Under the pieces are notes generated by a model that saw only the letters and a program-made list of their open reading frames with translations, did not search any database and had not been told where the DNA came from. Made by a program: the position numbers and the translations under genes. A DNA stretch of 64,000 nt from Janthinobacterium fluminis (GTDB taxonomy: Bacteria > Pseudomonadota > Gammaproteobacteria > Burkholderiales > Burkholderiaceae_D): assembly GCF_028595325.1 (NCBI RefSeq), contig NZ_JAQQXR010000001.1:992001-1056000 (forward strand). The letters are read 5' to 3'. Position 1 is the first letter of the stretch, and the number at the start of each line of letters is the position of its first letter. This document shows, one piece after another, positions 43,762 through 53,222 of the stretch.

Positions 43762-44955
43762 TTAGCGCCGCGGCGCCGTCATGGCGTCGTAGACGGCGAG
43801 GTAGGCGTGCGCCATCGCCGGCAGGCCGTGTTCGGCGAGGATCTGGCGGCGCGCCCGCGCGCCGTGGCGCGGCCCCAGGTCCGGCGTGCGGTAGTAGCGG
43901 GCGATGGCCTCGGCTAGCAGCTCGGGCGAACGGGGCGGCACCAGCGCGCCGGTCCAGCCGGCCTGGACCAGGTCGACGTTGCCGCCGACGGCCGTGGCCA
44001 CCACTGGCAGCGCGCTGGCCATCGCTTCGAGGATGGTGTTGGAACTGCCCTCGGCCAGCGAGGGCAGCACGAACAGGTCCATGGCCCGCATCAGCTGGGC
44101 GATGTCGTCGCGCTCGCCGGGCAACCAGGCCAGCGCGCCGGCGCCGGCCTGCTGCAGCATGGCGATGCAGTCGGCGCGGCAGGGCCCGGCGCCGACGATG
44201 AGCAGGCGCAGCCGCGTGCGCGGCCCCGGCTCGGCCCGCAGCAACAGCAGGAAGGCCCGCACCAGCGTGGCGAAGTCCTTGACGTCGACCATGCGCCCGA
44301 CGCTGCCGACGACGAAGGCGTTTTCGCACAGGAAGCCAGGCGGCCCGACGGCCGCCGGCGGCCCCAGGCGCGGGTGGAACAGCAGGCTGTCGACGCCGTT
44401 GCCGATGTGGGTGACGCGGGCCGGCTGGGCGCCGATGCGTTCGACCAGCCAGCGCTGCAGGTCGCCGCTGACGGCGATGAAATGGCCGACCAGCGGGCGC
44501 AGCATCTGGCGCAGCAGATTGTATTTGAGGCTACGGCCGTGCAAATCGGCCATGTCGCGGCCGTGCTCGCCGTGCACGCGGCATTTGACGCCGGCCACGG
44601 CCGCCAGCAACTGGCCCTCGATGCTGCCGAGGTTGCGCGTGTGGATCAGTTGCGGACGCAGCCGGCGCAGCGTCTGGTACAGGCGCAGGTAGTGGCCCCA
44701 GTCCTTGCCCTCGCGCTTGTTCAGGCTGATGATTTCCACGCCGGGCCGGGTGATGCGGCGGTGGAAGCTGGTCGATTCCTTCAGGCAGACGATGGCGTGG
44801 CGGTAGCGCTCGGGCGGCATGTGGTTGATCAGGTTGACGAGGCCGTTTTCCAGGCCGCCGACGCCGAGCTGGTGGATCAGGTGGACGATCAGCGGCGCCG
44901 GCGCGACCTCGTCCGGTATGGTTTCAAACAAATCCCCGTCAGTGTCCTCTAACAT
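43762..44955 (-). CDS. XrtA/PEP-CTERM system sugar transferase, TIGR03088-like
   Basis: A 397-residue GT4 enzyme. Diagnostic segments are IVHLIHQLGVGGLENGLVNL, LIHTRNLGSIEGQLLAAVAG, CRVHGEHGRDMADLHGRSLK and HIGNGVDSLLFHPRLGP; the donor site is PSLAEGSSNTILEAMASALP. These match the PEP-CTERM/EpsH1-associated sugar transferase family. Its start lies within the end of the exosortase gene (17-base overlap). The sugar added is unknown. Confidence 0.92.
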   Translation of the reverse strand: MLEDTDGDLFETIPDEVAPAPLIVHLIHQLGVGGLENGLVNLINHMPPERYRHAIVCLKESTSFHRRITRPGVEIISLNKREGKDWGHYLRLYQTLRRLRPQLIHTRNLGSIEGQLLAAVAGVKCRVHGEHGRDMADLHGRSLKYNLLRQMLRPLVGHFIAVSGDLQRWLVERIGAQPARVTHIGNGVDSLLFHPRLGPPAAVGPPGFLCENAFVVGSVGRMVDVKDFATLVRAFLLLLRAEPGPRTRLRLLIVGAGPCRADCIAMLQQAGAGALAWLPGERDDIAQLMRAMDLFVLPSLAEGSSNTILEAMASALPVVATAVGGNVDLVQAGWTGALVPPRSPELLAEAIARYYRTPDLGPRHGARARRQILAEHGLPAMAHAYLAVYDAMTAPRR

Positions 44956-46495
44956 CGTCGAGGGCCTTGTCGATGGCCGGCAGCATGTCGGCGAGGAAGG
45001 CGCCGAGCGCCGCCTGCGGTTCCGGCTCGTGCTCGCCGTAGGGCGCGCTGACGATGATGTCGGCGCCGTCCTCGGCGCCGCGCGTCAGGCGGGCGCCTGC
45101 CAGCCGCAGCTTGACGGCGAAGGCGCTGGCGGTGTCGACGCCGCCCTGGCGGTACCAGCGCCACACCAGCAGGCGGGCGGCGCCGTTTTGCCACACGCTC
45201 TGGCGCAGCGCCAGCGCGCGCGCGCCCACCCGCACGCTGCGCGCGCCGTCGGCGACGGGGCTCCAGCCGTCGAACCGGGCCGGCGCCACATGGGCCAGCA
45301 GCTCGGCATCCTTGCCCTGCCTGCGATACCAGGCCAGTTGCAGCCCGACGAAGCCGGGCGCGCCCTGGTAGCGCTGGATCAGTTGCAGCGGCGCGCCGGC
45401 GTGGGGGGCGCGCCATTCCGCCGCAGTGGTGTCGACGGCGCGCCAGCCCGGCGCCGCCGCGACCGCCAGCGCCGCGCCGGGCGCCGGCCGGGTCGGCGCG
45501 GCCGGCAGCGCGACGGCCAGCCACGGCCACAGCGCCGCCAGCGCGACACAGGCGGCCGCCGCGGCGGCGCTGGCGGCGCGCATGTCGGGCCAGCGCGGCG
45601 CCGCCACGGCCGGCGCGTCCGGCGGCGCCGGCCCGTCGCGCCAGAAGCCGCCTACCCAGTACAGCAGCAGCGACACGAGGCCGAAAAAGAACCAGCCGTA
45701 GAGCAGGTGGTCGACGCCGGCCGCCAGGCGCATGCCGCTCCAGTGCCCCAGCATGACGATCAGGTAGGCGCGCACGCCGTTGGCGAGGATGGGCAGCAGC
45801 AGCGCGACGGCGATGAACAGCAGGCGCCGGCGCGCGCTGCGGTAGTTCAGGTGGGCGTACAGGGCGCCCAGCGCCAGCGAGGCGATGACGTAGCGCAGCC
45901 CGCTGCACGCCTCGACGACCGACCAGTTACCGCTGGGGATGCTGAAATTATTATTTTCCCGGAACACCGGCACGCCCGTCCACTGCAGCGCGCCGACGGT
46001 GAAGCGGGCCGTGAATTCGATCAGCGGCGGCACGAAGACTTCGCCGAAGGGCACGGCCAGCATCAGGTAGCCTAGCGGGAAGGCGATGGCGCGGGCGTAG
46101 CGCCAGCCGCAGATGGCCAGCACGGCGGCCGGCAGCAGCGCCGTCGCCGCGTACTGGCCGACCACCTGGACGTTGGCGGCGTCGGCCAGCAGCCAGGCCG
46201 CGCCCAGCAGTCCGATCAGGACCAGGCCGGCGATGCTGGGGCGCTGCTCGGCGGCGGCCAGCGCGCCGCGCTGACGCCACACCAGCCAGGCGCAGATGGG
46301 CACGATGGCGTAGCCGTGCGCGAAGGTCTGCGAGCGCGACCACAATTGCAGCATCGACCAGAAGGTGGCGTGGTACAGCACGGCGATGGCGCCCAGCGCG
46401 GCCAGCAGCAACGGCGGGCCGAGGCGCGGCGCGTTGCGGATCGGCATGACGGCGCAGGCGCGCGCGGCGGCCAGCGCGGCCTGTCCGGCGCTCAT
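44939..46495 (-). CDS. xrtA: exosortase A with C-terminal EpsI domain
   Basis: A 518-residue inner-membrane protein. Residues 30-285 form the exosortase core of about eight helices with the cysteine-protease-like triad: Cys197 in VVEACSGLRYV, Arg242 in LANGVRAYLIV and His263 in GVDHLLYGW. Residues 310-518 are the periplasmic EpsI (DUF3485-like) domain, with WLAVALPAAP and APGFVGLQLAWYRRQG. Exosortase A cleaves C-terminal PEP-CTERM sorting signals and hands proteins to the outer surface. No PEP-CTERM protein is encoded in this window. ATGA overlaps the upstream gene. Confidence 0.95.
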   Translation of the reverse strand: MSAGQAALAAARACAVMPIRNAPRLGPPLLLAALGAIAVLYHATFWSMLQLWSRSQTFAHGYAIVPICAWLVWRQRGALAAAEQRPSIAGLVLIGLLGAAWLLADAANVQVVGQYAATALLPAAVLAICGWRYARAIAFPLGYLMLAVPFGEVFVPPLIEFTARFTVGALQWTGVPVFRENNNFSIPSGNWSVVEACSGLRYVIASLALGALYAHLNYRSARRRLLFIAVALLLPILANGVRAYLIVMLGHWSGMRLAAGVDHLLYGWFFFGLVSLLLYWVGGFWRDGPAPPDAPAVAAPRWPDMRAASAAAAAACVALAALWPWLAVALPAAPTRPAPGAALAVAAAPGWRAVDTTAAEWRAPHAGAPLQLIQRYQGAPGFVGLQLAWYRRQGKDAELLAHVAPARFDGWSPVADGARSVRVGARALALRQSVWQNGAARLLVWRWYRQGGVDTASAFAVKLRLAGARLTRGAEDGADIIVSAPYGEHEPEPQAALGAFLADMLPAIDKALDDVRGH

Positions 46496-47730
46496 GGCAG
46501 CGCCTCGGCCGGCGCCTGCGCCGCCACGCCGAGCAGGGCGCCCAGCGGCGCCAGGCAGGCGTCCCAGTTGTAGTCGCGCAGGATGCGGCGGCGCGCGGCC
46601 TGGCCGAACGGGCCGCTGCCGGCGTTGTCCGGCGCGGCCAGCAGGCGCTCGCACTGGACGATGAAGGCGGCCGCCTCGTCCGCCACCTCCAGCTCGACGC
46701 CGGGGCTGGCGGCGATGCCTTCGAGGGCCTGCGGCGAGGCCAGCACGGTTTTGCCCATCGCCATCGCTTCGAGCACCTTGTTTTGCACGCCGCGGGCGAT
46801 GCGCAGCGGCGCCACGGCCAGCCGGGCGTGCGCCAGATAGGGCCGGATGTCGGGGACGGTGCCGGTGACGCTGACGCCGGGCGCGCGCGCCAGCGCCCGC
46901 ACGGCGGCGTCGGGGCGGGCGCCGACGATGTAAAAGCGCAGCTCGGGAAGGCGGGCGCGCAGCGCCGGCCAGACGCGCCAGACAAACCATTGCACCGCCT
47001 CGACGTTGGGCCAGTAGTCCATCGCGCCGGTGAACACCAGCGCGGCGGCGCCGTCCGGGTAGGGGCAGGCATAGTCGCGGCGGGGCGAGAAGTAGTCGGT
47101 GTCGACGCCGTTGCCGAAGGCGCTGACCCTGGCCCCGGCCTGCGGCGCGCGCAGGCGGAACAGCGCCGCCTCGGCCGCGGAGACGAAGGTGGCGGCGTCG
47201 AACTGGCCGGCGACGTCGCGCTCGTAGTCGAGCAGGCGCTGCGCCTCGCGCCGGTACAACTGCGACAGCGGCCAGTCCTTGGCGGCCGCGTACTGGCGCC
47301 ACTTCTCCGAGTCGACGTCGACGAAATCGATGACGCGGCGCAGCCCGGCGCCCGCGTAGGGCTGCAGGTACTGCGCCATCGGCCCGGAGAACGCCAGCGC
47401 GCGCCTGACGGCTCCGCCGGCCAGCAACTGTTCGACCCAGCGCCGCAAGGAGGCGTTGCGGTAGTAGTGCAAGCTCATCGGCTGGCCGTACAGCAAGCCG
47501 CGCAAGCCGCGCAGGCGGGCCGTGGCCGGGCTGTGTTCGATGAAACAGCTGCTGGCGCACAGGGTTTCCAGCAGCGCCGTGTGCTGGCGGTCGGCGGGGT
47601 CATCGATGAAGCAAGCCAGGTGGACGTGGAAATGCCGGCACAGGTATTGCAGGATGTGAAAGGAGCGTATCTTGTCGCCCTTGTTGGGCGGATAGGGGAT
47701 ACGGTGCGTCAGGAAAAGCAGCTGGTCCAT
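46492..47730 (-). CDS. XrtA/PEP-CTERM system glycosyltransferase, TIGR03087-like
   Basis: A 412-residue GT4 enzyme starting MDQLLFLTHRIPYPPNKGDK, followed by IRSFHILQYLCRHFHVHLAC. Other family segments are VIDFVDVDSEKWRQYAAA, SAFGNGVDTDYFSPRRDYAC, LVFTGAMDYWPNVEAVQWFV and ARGVQNKVLEAMAMGKTVLA. These match the PEP-CTERM system glycosyltransferase that usually lies beside exosortase A. Its substrates are unknown. The FemAB-type gene lies 3 bases upstream. Confidence 0.92.
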   Translation of the reverse strand: MDQLLFLTHRIPYPPNKGDKIRSFHILQYLCRHFHVHLACFIDDPADRQHTALLETLCASSCFIEHSPATARLRGLRGLLYGQPMSLHYYRNASLRRWVEQLLAGGAVRRALAFSGPMAQYLQPYAGAGLRRVIDFVDVDSEKWRQYAAAKDWPLSQLYRREAQRLLDYERDVAGQFDAATFVSAAEAALFRLRAPQAGARVSAFGNGVDTDYFSPRRDYACPYPDGAAALVFTGAMDYWPNVEAVQWFVWRVWPALRARLPELRFYIVGARPDAAVRALARAPGVSVTGTVPDIRPYLAHARLAVAPLRIARGVQNKVLEAMAMGKTVLASPQALEGIAASPGVELEVADEAAAFIVQCERLLAAPDNAGSGPFGQAARRRILRDYNWDACLAPLGALLGVAAQAPAEALP

Positions 47731-47733
47731 CGT

Positions 47734-48795
47734 CTACCCCAGGTAGCGCACAATGTGCGGGCCGAGCATATTGGCCAGCGGCAGCGGCAGCCGGCGCCAC
47801 AGTTGGATGAAGCGTTGATAGCGGGGATTCAGCGGATTGTTGTCGGGCACGGCCCGGCCGCGCAGCAACTGGTATTCGTAATGCAGGGGCTGGGGCGCGA
47901 AGCCCCAGTTTTTCTTGAAATCCCAGGCGCCCGTGCCGAGCTTGCTGCGGCCGAAGTCGAACAGCGTGTAGTTGCGCTGGCAGGCGCGGCGCATCACTTC
48001 CCAGTACATGAAGTCGTTGCCGGCGACGCTGCGGGCCGCCTCGGTGCCGCCGCCGTAATAGGGCAGCACTTCGTCGCGGAAATAGAACACCATGACGCTG
48101 GCGATGGTGTCGTGCTTGCGGTAGACGGTGATGACTTCGCAACTGGCGCCGAAGACTTCCCGCAGCAGCGCGAAGTAGCGTTTGGCGAACACCGGCGTGC
48201 CGAGCCGGTGCACGCTGGCCGAATAGGCGGCGAAAAAATGCTCGACGTCGTAGTCGATGGCGCTGTGCAGGCCGGCGGCTATGCCTTTGCGCACCATCGC
48301 GCGTTGTTTGCGGGGAATGTCGAGCATGTTCTGCTCCGTCTGCGCGTGCAGGCGCTTGCGGAAGGTGCAATACAGCTCCTTGCCGATCCAGTCGGCGTGG
48401 CGGGCCGCCCCCAGGTTGCGGTATTCGAGGTAGTCGACGCCCAGGCGGGCCGCCAGTTGCTGGGCGGCCTGGTCGAGCGCGGCGGCGGCGCCCTCGTCGA
48501 GGGCGGCGATGCCGCCGTAGACGCAGAACGGCAGCGAACACAGGGAGTTGCCGAACAGGCGGCTGTTGACCTGGGCCAGCGGCAGCACGCCCCGGATCTG
48601 GCCGTCCACCTCGGCGTAGAGGAACCAGCAGCGGTGGCCGAAGGCCGCCTCGATGACGCTTTGCCAGCCGGCGCGGTGGAAGAAGGTCGCGGCGGGGCAG
48701 CGCAGCACAAAGTCGTCCCAGCGCGCCACGTCCGCCGGCTTCAGCACGCCGACCGTGGCGACGGCCGCCGGCGCGGTTGGGCACTCGGATATCAT
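47734..48795 (-). CDS. FemAB-family protein, XrtA/PEP-CTERM system-associated
   Basis: A 353-residue protein with two GNAT-like halves as in FemAB peptidyltransferases. Features are DDFVLRCPAATFFHRAGWQS, VLPLAQVNSRLFGNSLCSLP, RKQRAMVRKGIAAGLHSAID and TLFDFGRSKLGTGAWDFKKN. FemAB enzymes use aminoacyl-tRNA to form amides; XrtA-linked members may attach an aminoacyl group to the polysaccharide or its precursor. ATGA overlaps the deacetylase gene stop. Confidence 0.9.
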   Translation of the reverse strand: MISECPTAPAAVATVGVLKPADVARWDDFVLRCPAATFFHRAGWQSVIEAAFGHRCWFLYAEVDGQIRGVLPLAQVNSRLFGNSLCSLPFCVYGGIAALDEGAAAALDQAAQQLAARLGVDYLEYRNLGAARHADWIGKELYCTFRKRLHAQTEQNMLDIPRKQRAMVRKGIAAGLHSAIDYDVEHFFAAYSASVHRLGTPVFAKRYFALLREVFGASCEVITVYRKHDTIASVMVFYFRDEVLPYYGGGTEAARSVAGNDFMYWEVMRRACQRNYTLFDFGRSKLGTGAWDFKKNWGFAPQPLHYEYQLLRGRAVPDNNPLNPRYQRFIQLWRRLPLPLANMLGPHIVRYLG

Positions 48796-49640
48796 GGCTT
48801 CCCCAAAAAAATGCGGTCGACGCGGTCCCATTGGAAATCGCGGGTCAGGGCGCCCAGGCGCGCTTCCATGCGCCGCAGATTGAGATAGTGGCGCAGGCGC
48901 GTCTTCAGGCCGATCCCGGCGGGGCGAGGCTGGCCGGGATCGAGTTCCCAAGGGTGAAAATAGAATATGCCAGCTTGCCCGTCGTGCGAGTTGATGCGCC
49001 GCAAGAACCAGCGCGACACGGCATAGGGCAGCAGGCGGAAGTAGCCGCCGCCGCCGGCCGGCAGATTGCGCCGCCACAGCCGCACCGTGCTGATGGGCAG
49101 TTCCAGCAGGCTGCCGGCGCCGTTCGGATACCAGGCGAAGCGTGGCGCGTCCGGCATGCCGTAGTGGTCGTGGCGGATCGGGTAGATGCTGGAGCTGTAG
49201 CGGTAGCCGGCCCGCTGCAGCGTGTCGAGCGCCCACAGGTTGGCGGCGCCGATCGAAAAGCTGGGGGCGCGGTAGCCGCTGACGGCCTGGCCGCCGGTCT
49301 GTTCGAGGATGGCCTTGCTGCTGCCGACGTCGGCGGCGAAGGCGGCCGGCGTTTGCGCGCTGGCGCGCTGGTGGGCATAGCCGTGGCTGGCCAATTCGTG
49401 GCCGCCGGCGACGATGCGCCGCACCATCGCCGGATAGCGTTCGGCGATCCAGCCCAGCGTGAAAAAGGTGGCGTGGATGCCGGCCGGCGCCAGCAGGGCG
49501 AGGATGCGGTCGACGTTGGCTTCGACCCGGCCGGCGATGGCCGGCCATTCGTCGCGGCCGATGTGGGCGGCGAAGGCCGACACCTGGAAGTAGTCTTCGA
49601 CGTCGATGGTCAGCGCGTTGCGCAGCGGCGGCCGGTTCAT
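48792..49640 (-). CDS. polysaccharide deacetylase, XrtA system type
   Basis: A 282-residue NodB-homology protein. LTIDVEDYFQVSAFAAHIGR carries the catalytic Asp pair; HATFFTLGWIAERYP and LASHGYAHQRASAQTP supply the metal His residues. GYRAPSFSIGAANLWALDTL and PISTVRLWRRNLPAGGGGYF are characteristic of the XrtA-linked family. It has no signal peptide and may act on cytoplasmic lipid-linked units. It is separate from the deacetylase at 27633, so the locus has two. Confidence 0.93.
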   Translation of the reverse strand: MNRPPLRNALTIDVEDYFQVSAFAAHIGRDEWPAIAGRVEANVDRILALLAPAGIHATFFTLGWIAERYPAMVRRIVAGGHELASHGYAHQRASAQTPAAFAADVGSSKAILEQTGGQAVSGYRAPSFSIGAANLWALDTLQRAGYRYSSSIYPIRHDHYGMPDAPRFAWYPNGAGSLLELPISTVRLWRRNLPAGGGGYFRLLPYAVSRWFLRRINSHDGQAGIFYFHPWELDPGQPRPAGIGLKTRLRHYLNLRRMEARLGALTRDFQWDRVDRIFLGKP

Positions 49641-49643
49641 CGC

Positions 49644-50828
49644 TCACTCCTGCGCGGCCACGGCCGCCGCTTCGCCGCGGGCGGCGCCGCCGGCCGGCGC
49701 GTCCAGCCAGGCGCCGACGACGGCGGCGATGCGCGCGGCCGCGTGGCCGTCCCAGCGGGGCGGCAGACGGCCGGCCTTGCCGCCGCCGTTCAGGATGTCG
49801 TCGCACAGCGCCAGCACCACGGCCGGTTCGTGGCTGGCGACGCTGTTGCTGCCCTCGGCGACGCTGACGGCGCGGGTGGCGGCGCCGCGCAGCGTCAGGC
49901 AGGGCAGGCCCAGCGCCGTGCCGTCCTCCTCAAGCTCGGCGCAGTCGCTGAGGACGAGGCGGGCGTCGCGCAGCAAGCCCAGCGTTTCCAGGTAGTCCAG
50001 CGGCGGCAACAGCATGACGCGCGACGGTTCCAGCATCTGTTTCAGGCCGAACTGGTCGAGCCGGGCGCGCAGGCGCGGCGACAGCGGCAACAGCACGGGG
50101 ACGCGGCTGCCGAGCAAGGCGGCGGTGTGCAGCAGGCCGCTGAGGCGGCTGCGGCTATCGATGTTGGCCGGCCGCTGCAAGGCCAGCAGCGCGTGGCCGC
50201 CCAGCGGCGGCTGGCAGCGGTGGCGCCGCAGCGTTTGCGCCGGCGCCGCCGCCTGCGGCAGCAATGCCCGCAGCGCGTCGCAGCGCACATTGCCGGCGCA
50301 GTGGATGCGCGCCGCCGCGACGCCTTCGCGCAGCAGGTTCGCGGCGCCGTCGGCGTCGCTGGTAAACAGCAGTTGCCCAAGCTGGTCGGTCAGCGCGCGG
50401 TTGATGGCCTCGGGCTGGCCGCGCCCGGCGCTGCGCAGCCCGGCGTCAACGACGATCACGGGCAAGCCCTGCTGGGCCGCCACCAGTGCGCAGCCGAGGC
50501 TGGCCGCAGCGCCGCCGGCGACCAGCACGGCGCCGGGGCACTCATGCTGGAACAGCGGCGCGGCGTGGCGTTGCACTTGCGCCGCCTGCGCCGCCGGGCT
50601 GCCGCCGCCGACGTCCAGGTGCAGATCCGGCGCCACGCCAAGGGCCGCGTACAAGGCGCCGTGGTCGGCGGCGCCGCCGCGCAGTCCGGCGTCGAGCAGC
50701 GTCAGCCTGGGCGGCGACGCCAGACGGCGCAGCGCGGCCACCAGCGGCGCCAGTTGCAGCAGCGCGCCGCGGTCGGCGATAAAACAGACGAGGTGGGGCG
50801 GCGGGCGGGTGTGGGCATGGGCGGACAT
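49644..50828 (-). CDS. UDP-GlcNAc 2-epimerase-like protein with altered active site
   Basis: A 394-residue WecB/NeuC-fold protein, with IVVDAGLRSAGRGQPEAINR, ALTDQLGQLLFTSDADGAAN and LSDCAELEEDGTALGLPCLT giving the family alignment. Catalytic positions are replaced: by alignment to E. coli WecB, Asp95 becomes Gly106, Glu117 becomes Asp128, His213 becomes Gln218 and Lys15 becomes Gln. DSGG reads DCAE, and only the Glu131 equivalent (Glu140) remains. It probably lacks epimerase activity, or has a changed one. It sits between the deacetylase and the outer-membrane protein in the XrtA operon, the usual place for WecB. The alignment was made by eye. Confidence 0.8.
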   Translation of the reverse strand: MSAHAHTRPPPHLVCFIADRGALLQLAPLVAALRRLASPPRLTLLDAGLRGGAADHGALYAALGVAPDLHLDVGGGSPAAQAAQVQRHAAPLFQHECPGAVLVAGGAAASLGCALVAAQQGLPVIVVDAGLRSAGRGQPEAINRALTDQLGQLLFTSDADGAANLLREGVAAARIHCAGNVRCDALRALLPQAAAPAQTLRRHRCQPPLGGHALLALQRPANIDSRSRLSGLLHTAALLGSRVPVLLPLSPRLRARLDQFGLKQMLEPSRVMLLPPLDYLETLGLLRDARLVLSDCAELEEDGTALGLPCLTLRGAATRAVSVAEGSNSVASHEPAVVLALCDDILNGGGKAGRLPPRWDGHAAARIAAVVGAWLDAPAGGAARGEAAAVAAQE

Positions 50829-50839
50829 GGCGCTGCTTC

Positions 50840-52381
50840 CTATAGCTGAAAAATCAGGCTGGCGCTGATGGCGTTTTCGCGGTAGTTGCCGCCGCGGTTG
50901 CTGCTGTGCTGCACCCGGCGCAGGTCGAGCGCGGCCGTCAGTTTCGGCTGCAGGGTGCGCGTGATGCCGACGCTGAGGGCCAGGTTGCGGTCTTTGCGGC
51001 CGAGGCCGAGCGACTCGATGGCGCCGTAGGCGGCGCTGGCGTTGACGCTGCTGCGTGAAGACAGGCGCCAGTTCCAGCCGGCGCTGGCGCCAAGCTGGCG
51101 GGTGCGCTCCTCCAGCGCGGCGCTGAGGTCGGGCAGCAGCAGGCTGTCGATGCCGATCTTGCTCTGCGCCGTGCGGCGCGTCGCCGTGAGGCCCAGCACC
51201 AGCGTGCTTTTCGGCGTCGCCGCGGCCATCGACAGGCTCAGTTGCTTCTGCAGGTAGTAATGTTCGCTGAAATAGTTGACGGCGCCCACGTCCGGGCCGA
51301 GCAACTGGGAAAAACGCATGAAGGTGTCGACGCGGCGCCTGCGCAGCTGGGGATCGGGCATCGCGCCGCTCCACAACTGGTCCAGCAGATTGGCCGTTTC
51401 GCCCGCCGACAGGCGCAGCAGCTGCGCCGGCGTGTTGCTGATGTCTTCGTGGTAGCCGAGCGACCAGTTGATGCGGCGGCTGCGGTAGTTGGCGTCGACG
51501 GCATAGGTGTTGCCGAAGAAGCGCTTGCCGGCGCTGACGACGATGTTGCTGCGGTTCGAAGGATACCAGCCCAGGCCCAGCGACCAGTGGCGCCCGCCCG
51601 GCGCCGCGCCGTCGGCCGCCGCGTAAGCCTCGCGCTCATAGCCTGCGCTGGCGAAGACATTGAAATGGCTGCTCAGCATGTAGCGCAGCGACAGCGCCGC
51701 CTTGCTCGCCTGCCGCGTGCCCTGGCGCCGGTTGCGGGTCTGGCGGCGGTCCAGGTGGGCGTCCCAGCCCAGGCCGCCGGCGCCGGTGTCGCCGACCAGG
51801 TCGAGCAGCAACTCGTCGGTTTTCACCGTCAACAGCGCGTCGCCGTTGCTGACTTCGGCATGGGTGTAGCGCAGCTCGGCGCTGCCCAGGCCGCGCAGGT
51901 GGCGTCGCAGATAGGGGCTGATCTGCGTCGCCTGGACCGTGCTTTGGCTGCCGGGCACGGCCAGGTTGTCGAGGGCCTGCGGGCCGAAGCCCGAGACGTT
52001 TTGCTGGCTGACGCTGGCGCGGGCGTCGACGTAGAGCCAGTCTTGCAGCAGCTCGCCGTTGGCGTCGGCCTGCAATTGGTGGTTGCTGCGGTCGGGGCGC
52101 CGCTGGTAGAGTATTTGTTGCAGGCTGTAGGCCAGGTCCAGCCGTAGCCGCGGGCCTTTGCCGTGGACGACGAGGGATGGTGAAATCTCGCTGATGAAAT
52201 CGCCCCTGGCCTGTTCCGGCGGCGCCAGCAGGGCGTTGTCGGAATAGCTTTCGCGCAGGCGCAGCGCTGGCGCCACGCTCCAGTCGGCGGCGCGCGCCGG
52301 TACGGCGAGCACGACAATAATGAGCAGCCCCCACGCACCGGCGCGCGGCGGCGCCGTCCGCTGGCTACTCGTAATAGCCAT
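50840..52381 (-). CDS. PEP-CTERM/XrtA system-associated outer-membrane protein, TIGR03016-like
   Basis: A 513-residue protein with a signal peptide (GAWGLLIIVVLAVPARA) and a mature region of about 18-22 predicted beta strands, ending in a terminal hydrophobic residue (SASLIFQL). Family-like segments are APALRLRESYSDNALLAPPE, ISEISPSLVVHGKGPRLRLD and LQADANGELLQDWLYVDARA. It probably forms a beta-barrel for exopolysaccharide passage with the export lipoprotein. It starts 17 bases before the end of the tyrosine kinase gene. Confidence 0.88.
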   Translation of the reverse strand: MAITSSQRTAPPRAGAWGLLIIVVLAVPARAADWSVAPALRLRESYSDNALLAPPEQARGDFISEISPSLVVHGKGPRLRLDLAYSLQQILYQRRPDRSNHQLQADANGELLQDWLYVDARASVSQQNVSGFGPQALDNLAVPGSQSTVQATQISPYLRRHLRGLGSAELRYTHAEVSNGDALLTVKTDELLLDLVGDTGAGGLGWDAHLDRRQTRNRRQGTRQASKAALSLRYMLSSHFNVFASAGYEREAYAAADGAAPGGRHWSLGLGWYPSNRSNIVVSAGKRFFGNTYAVDANYRSRRINWSLGYHEDISNTPAQLLRLSAGETANLLDQLWSGAMPDPQLRRRRVDTFMRFSQLLGPDVGAVNYFSEHYYLQKQLSLSMAAATPKSTLVLGLTATRRTAQSKIGIDSLLLPDLSAALEERTRQLGASAGWNWRLSSRSSVNASAAYGAIESLGLGRKDRNLALSVGITRTLQPKLTAALDLRRVQHSSNRGGNYRENAISASLIFQL

Positions 52382-53222
52382 AATAGTCGGCGCCGGGAAA
52401 CGCCCTGGTTTTGTTGTAGATCAGGTTGACGTTGGCGCAGCCCTCGATTTGCCGCAGCGCCTCCTTGACGGCGTGCTGGGTGGTCGTTTCCGCCTCGACC
52501 ACCATGACCACCTGGCCCATCTGGGCGGCCAGCACACTGGCCTCGCTGGTCATCAGCAGCGGCGGCGAGTCGAAGATGACGATGCGGTCGGCGTAGCGGT
52601 TGGCGATGTCGGCCAGCAGGACGCTCATGGCGCGGCTGGCCAGCAATTCCGTGGCGTGGCGGTTGCTGCGCCCGGCCGGCAGGATGCTCAGCGTCGCCAC
52701 ATTGGTTCTCAGGATCACGTCGGCCAATTCCAGCTTGTCGCTGAGCAGAATATCCATCAAGCCCGGTTCCGGCTCCAGTCCCAGCACCTTCAGCACCGAC
52801 GGGCGCGCCACGTCGGCGTCGACCAGCAGCACGGTGATGTCCATTTCCATGGCGATGCTCATCGCCAGATTGACGGCGCAATAGGTTTTGCCCTCGCCGG
52901 GCAGCGCGCTGGTGACGACGATCAGGTTGCCGTGGCGGATAGCGCCGGCGCCGCCGCGCGCATTGCGCAGCAGCGGGCGCTTGATGATGCGGAAGTCCTC
53001 GGCCACCGAGGTGCGGCCGCCGTCATGGGTCACCATGCCCAGTTGCTGCAGGCGCCCCAGGTTGATATTGCAGTATTTGGCCGGTGCCGGGCCGGCATGC
53101 GGGGACGGCTGGCGCGCCGCGGCGCCGGCCGCGGCCGCGTTGTCGTAAGGATCGGGCGCTACGCCGAGGTGCGGGCCGGGCGGCGGCGCGGCGGCGTCTG
53201 CCGATTGTTCTGGGATGTTCAC
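52365..53222 (-). CDS. XrtA-associated tyrosine autokinase (BY-kinase)
   Basis: A 285-residue cytoplasmic BY-kinase. Walker A is in VTSALPGEGKTYCAVNLA (about 104-120), Walker A' in VLLVDADVARPSVLKV and Walker B in IVIFDSPPLL. A Tyr-rich tail (DYYGYYE) supplies autophosphorylation sites. The first 60 residues are Pro/Ala-rich and disordered. It should pair with the chain-length determinant upstream to control polymer length. A 116-bp gap separates it from that gene. Confidence 0.93.
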   Translation of the reverse strand: MNIPEQSADAAAPPPGPHLGVAPDPYDNAAAAGAAARQPSPHAGPAPAKYCNINLGRLQQLGMVTHDGGRTSVAEDFRIIKRPLLRNARGGAGAIRHGNLIVVTSALPGEGKTYCAVNLAMSIAMEMDITVLLVDADVARPSVLKVLGLEPEPGLMDILLSDKLELADVILRTNVATLSILPAGRSNRHATELLASRAMSVLLADIANRYADRIVIFDSPPLLMTSEASVLAAQMGQVVMVVEAETTTQHAVKEALRQIEGCANVNLIYNKTRAFPGADYYGYYE

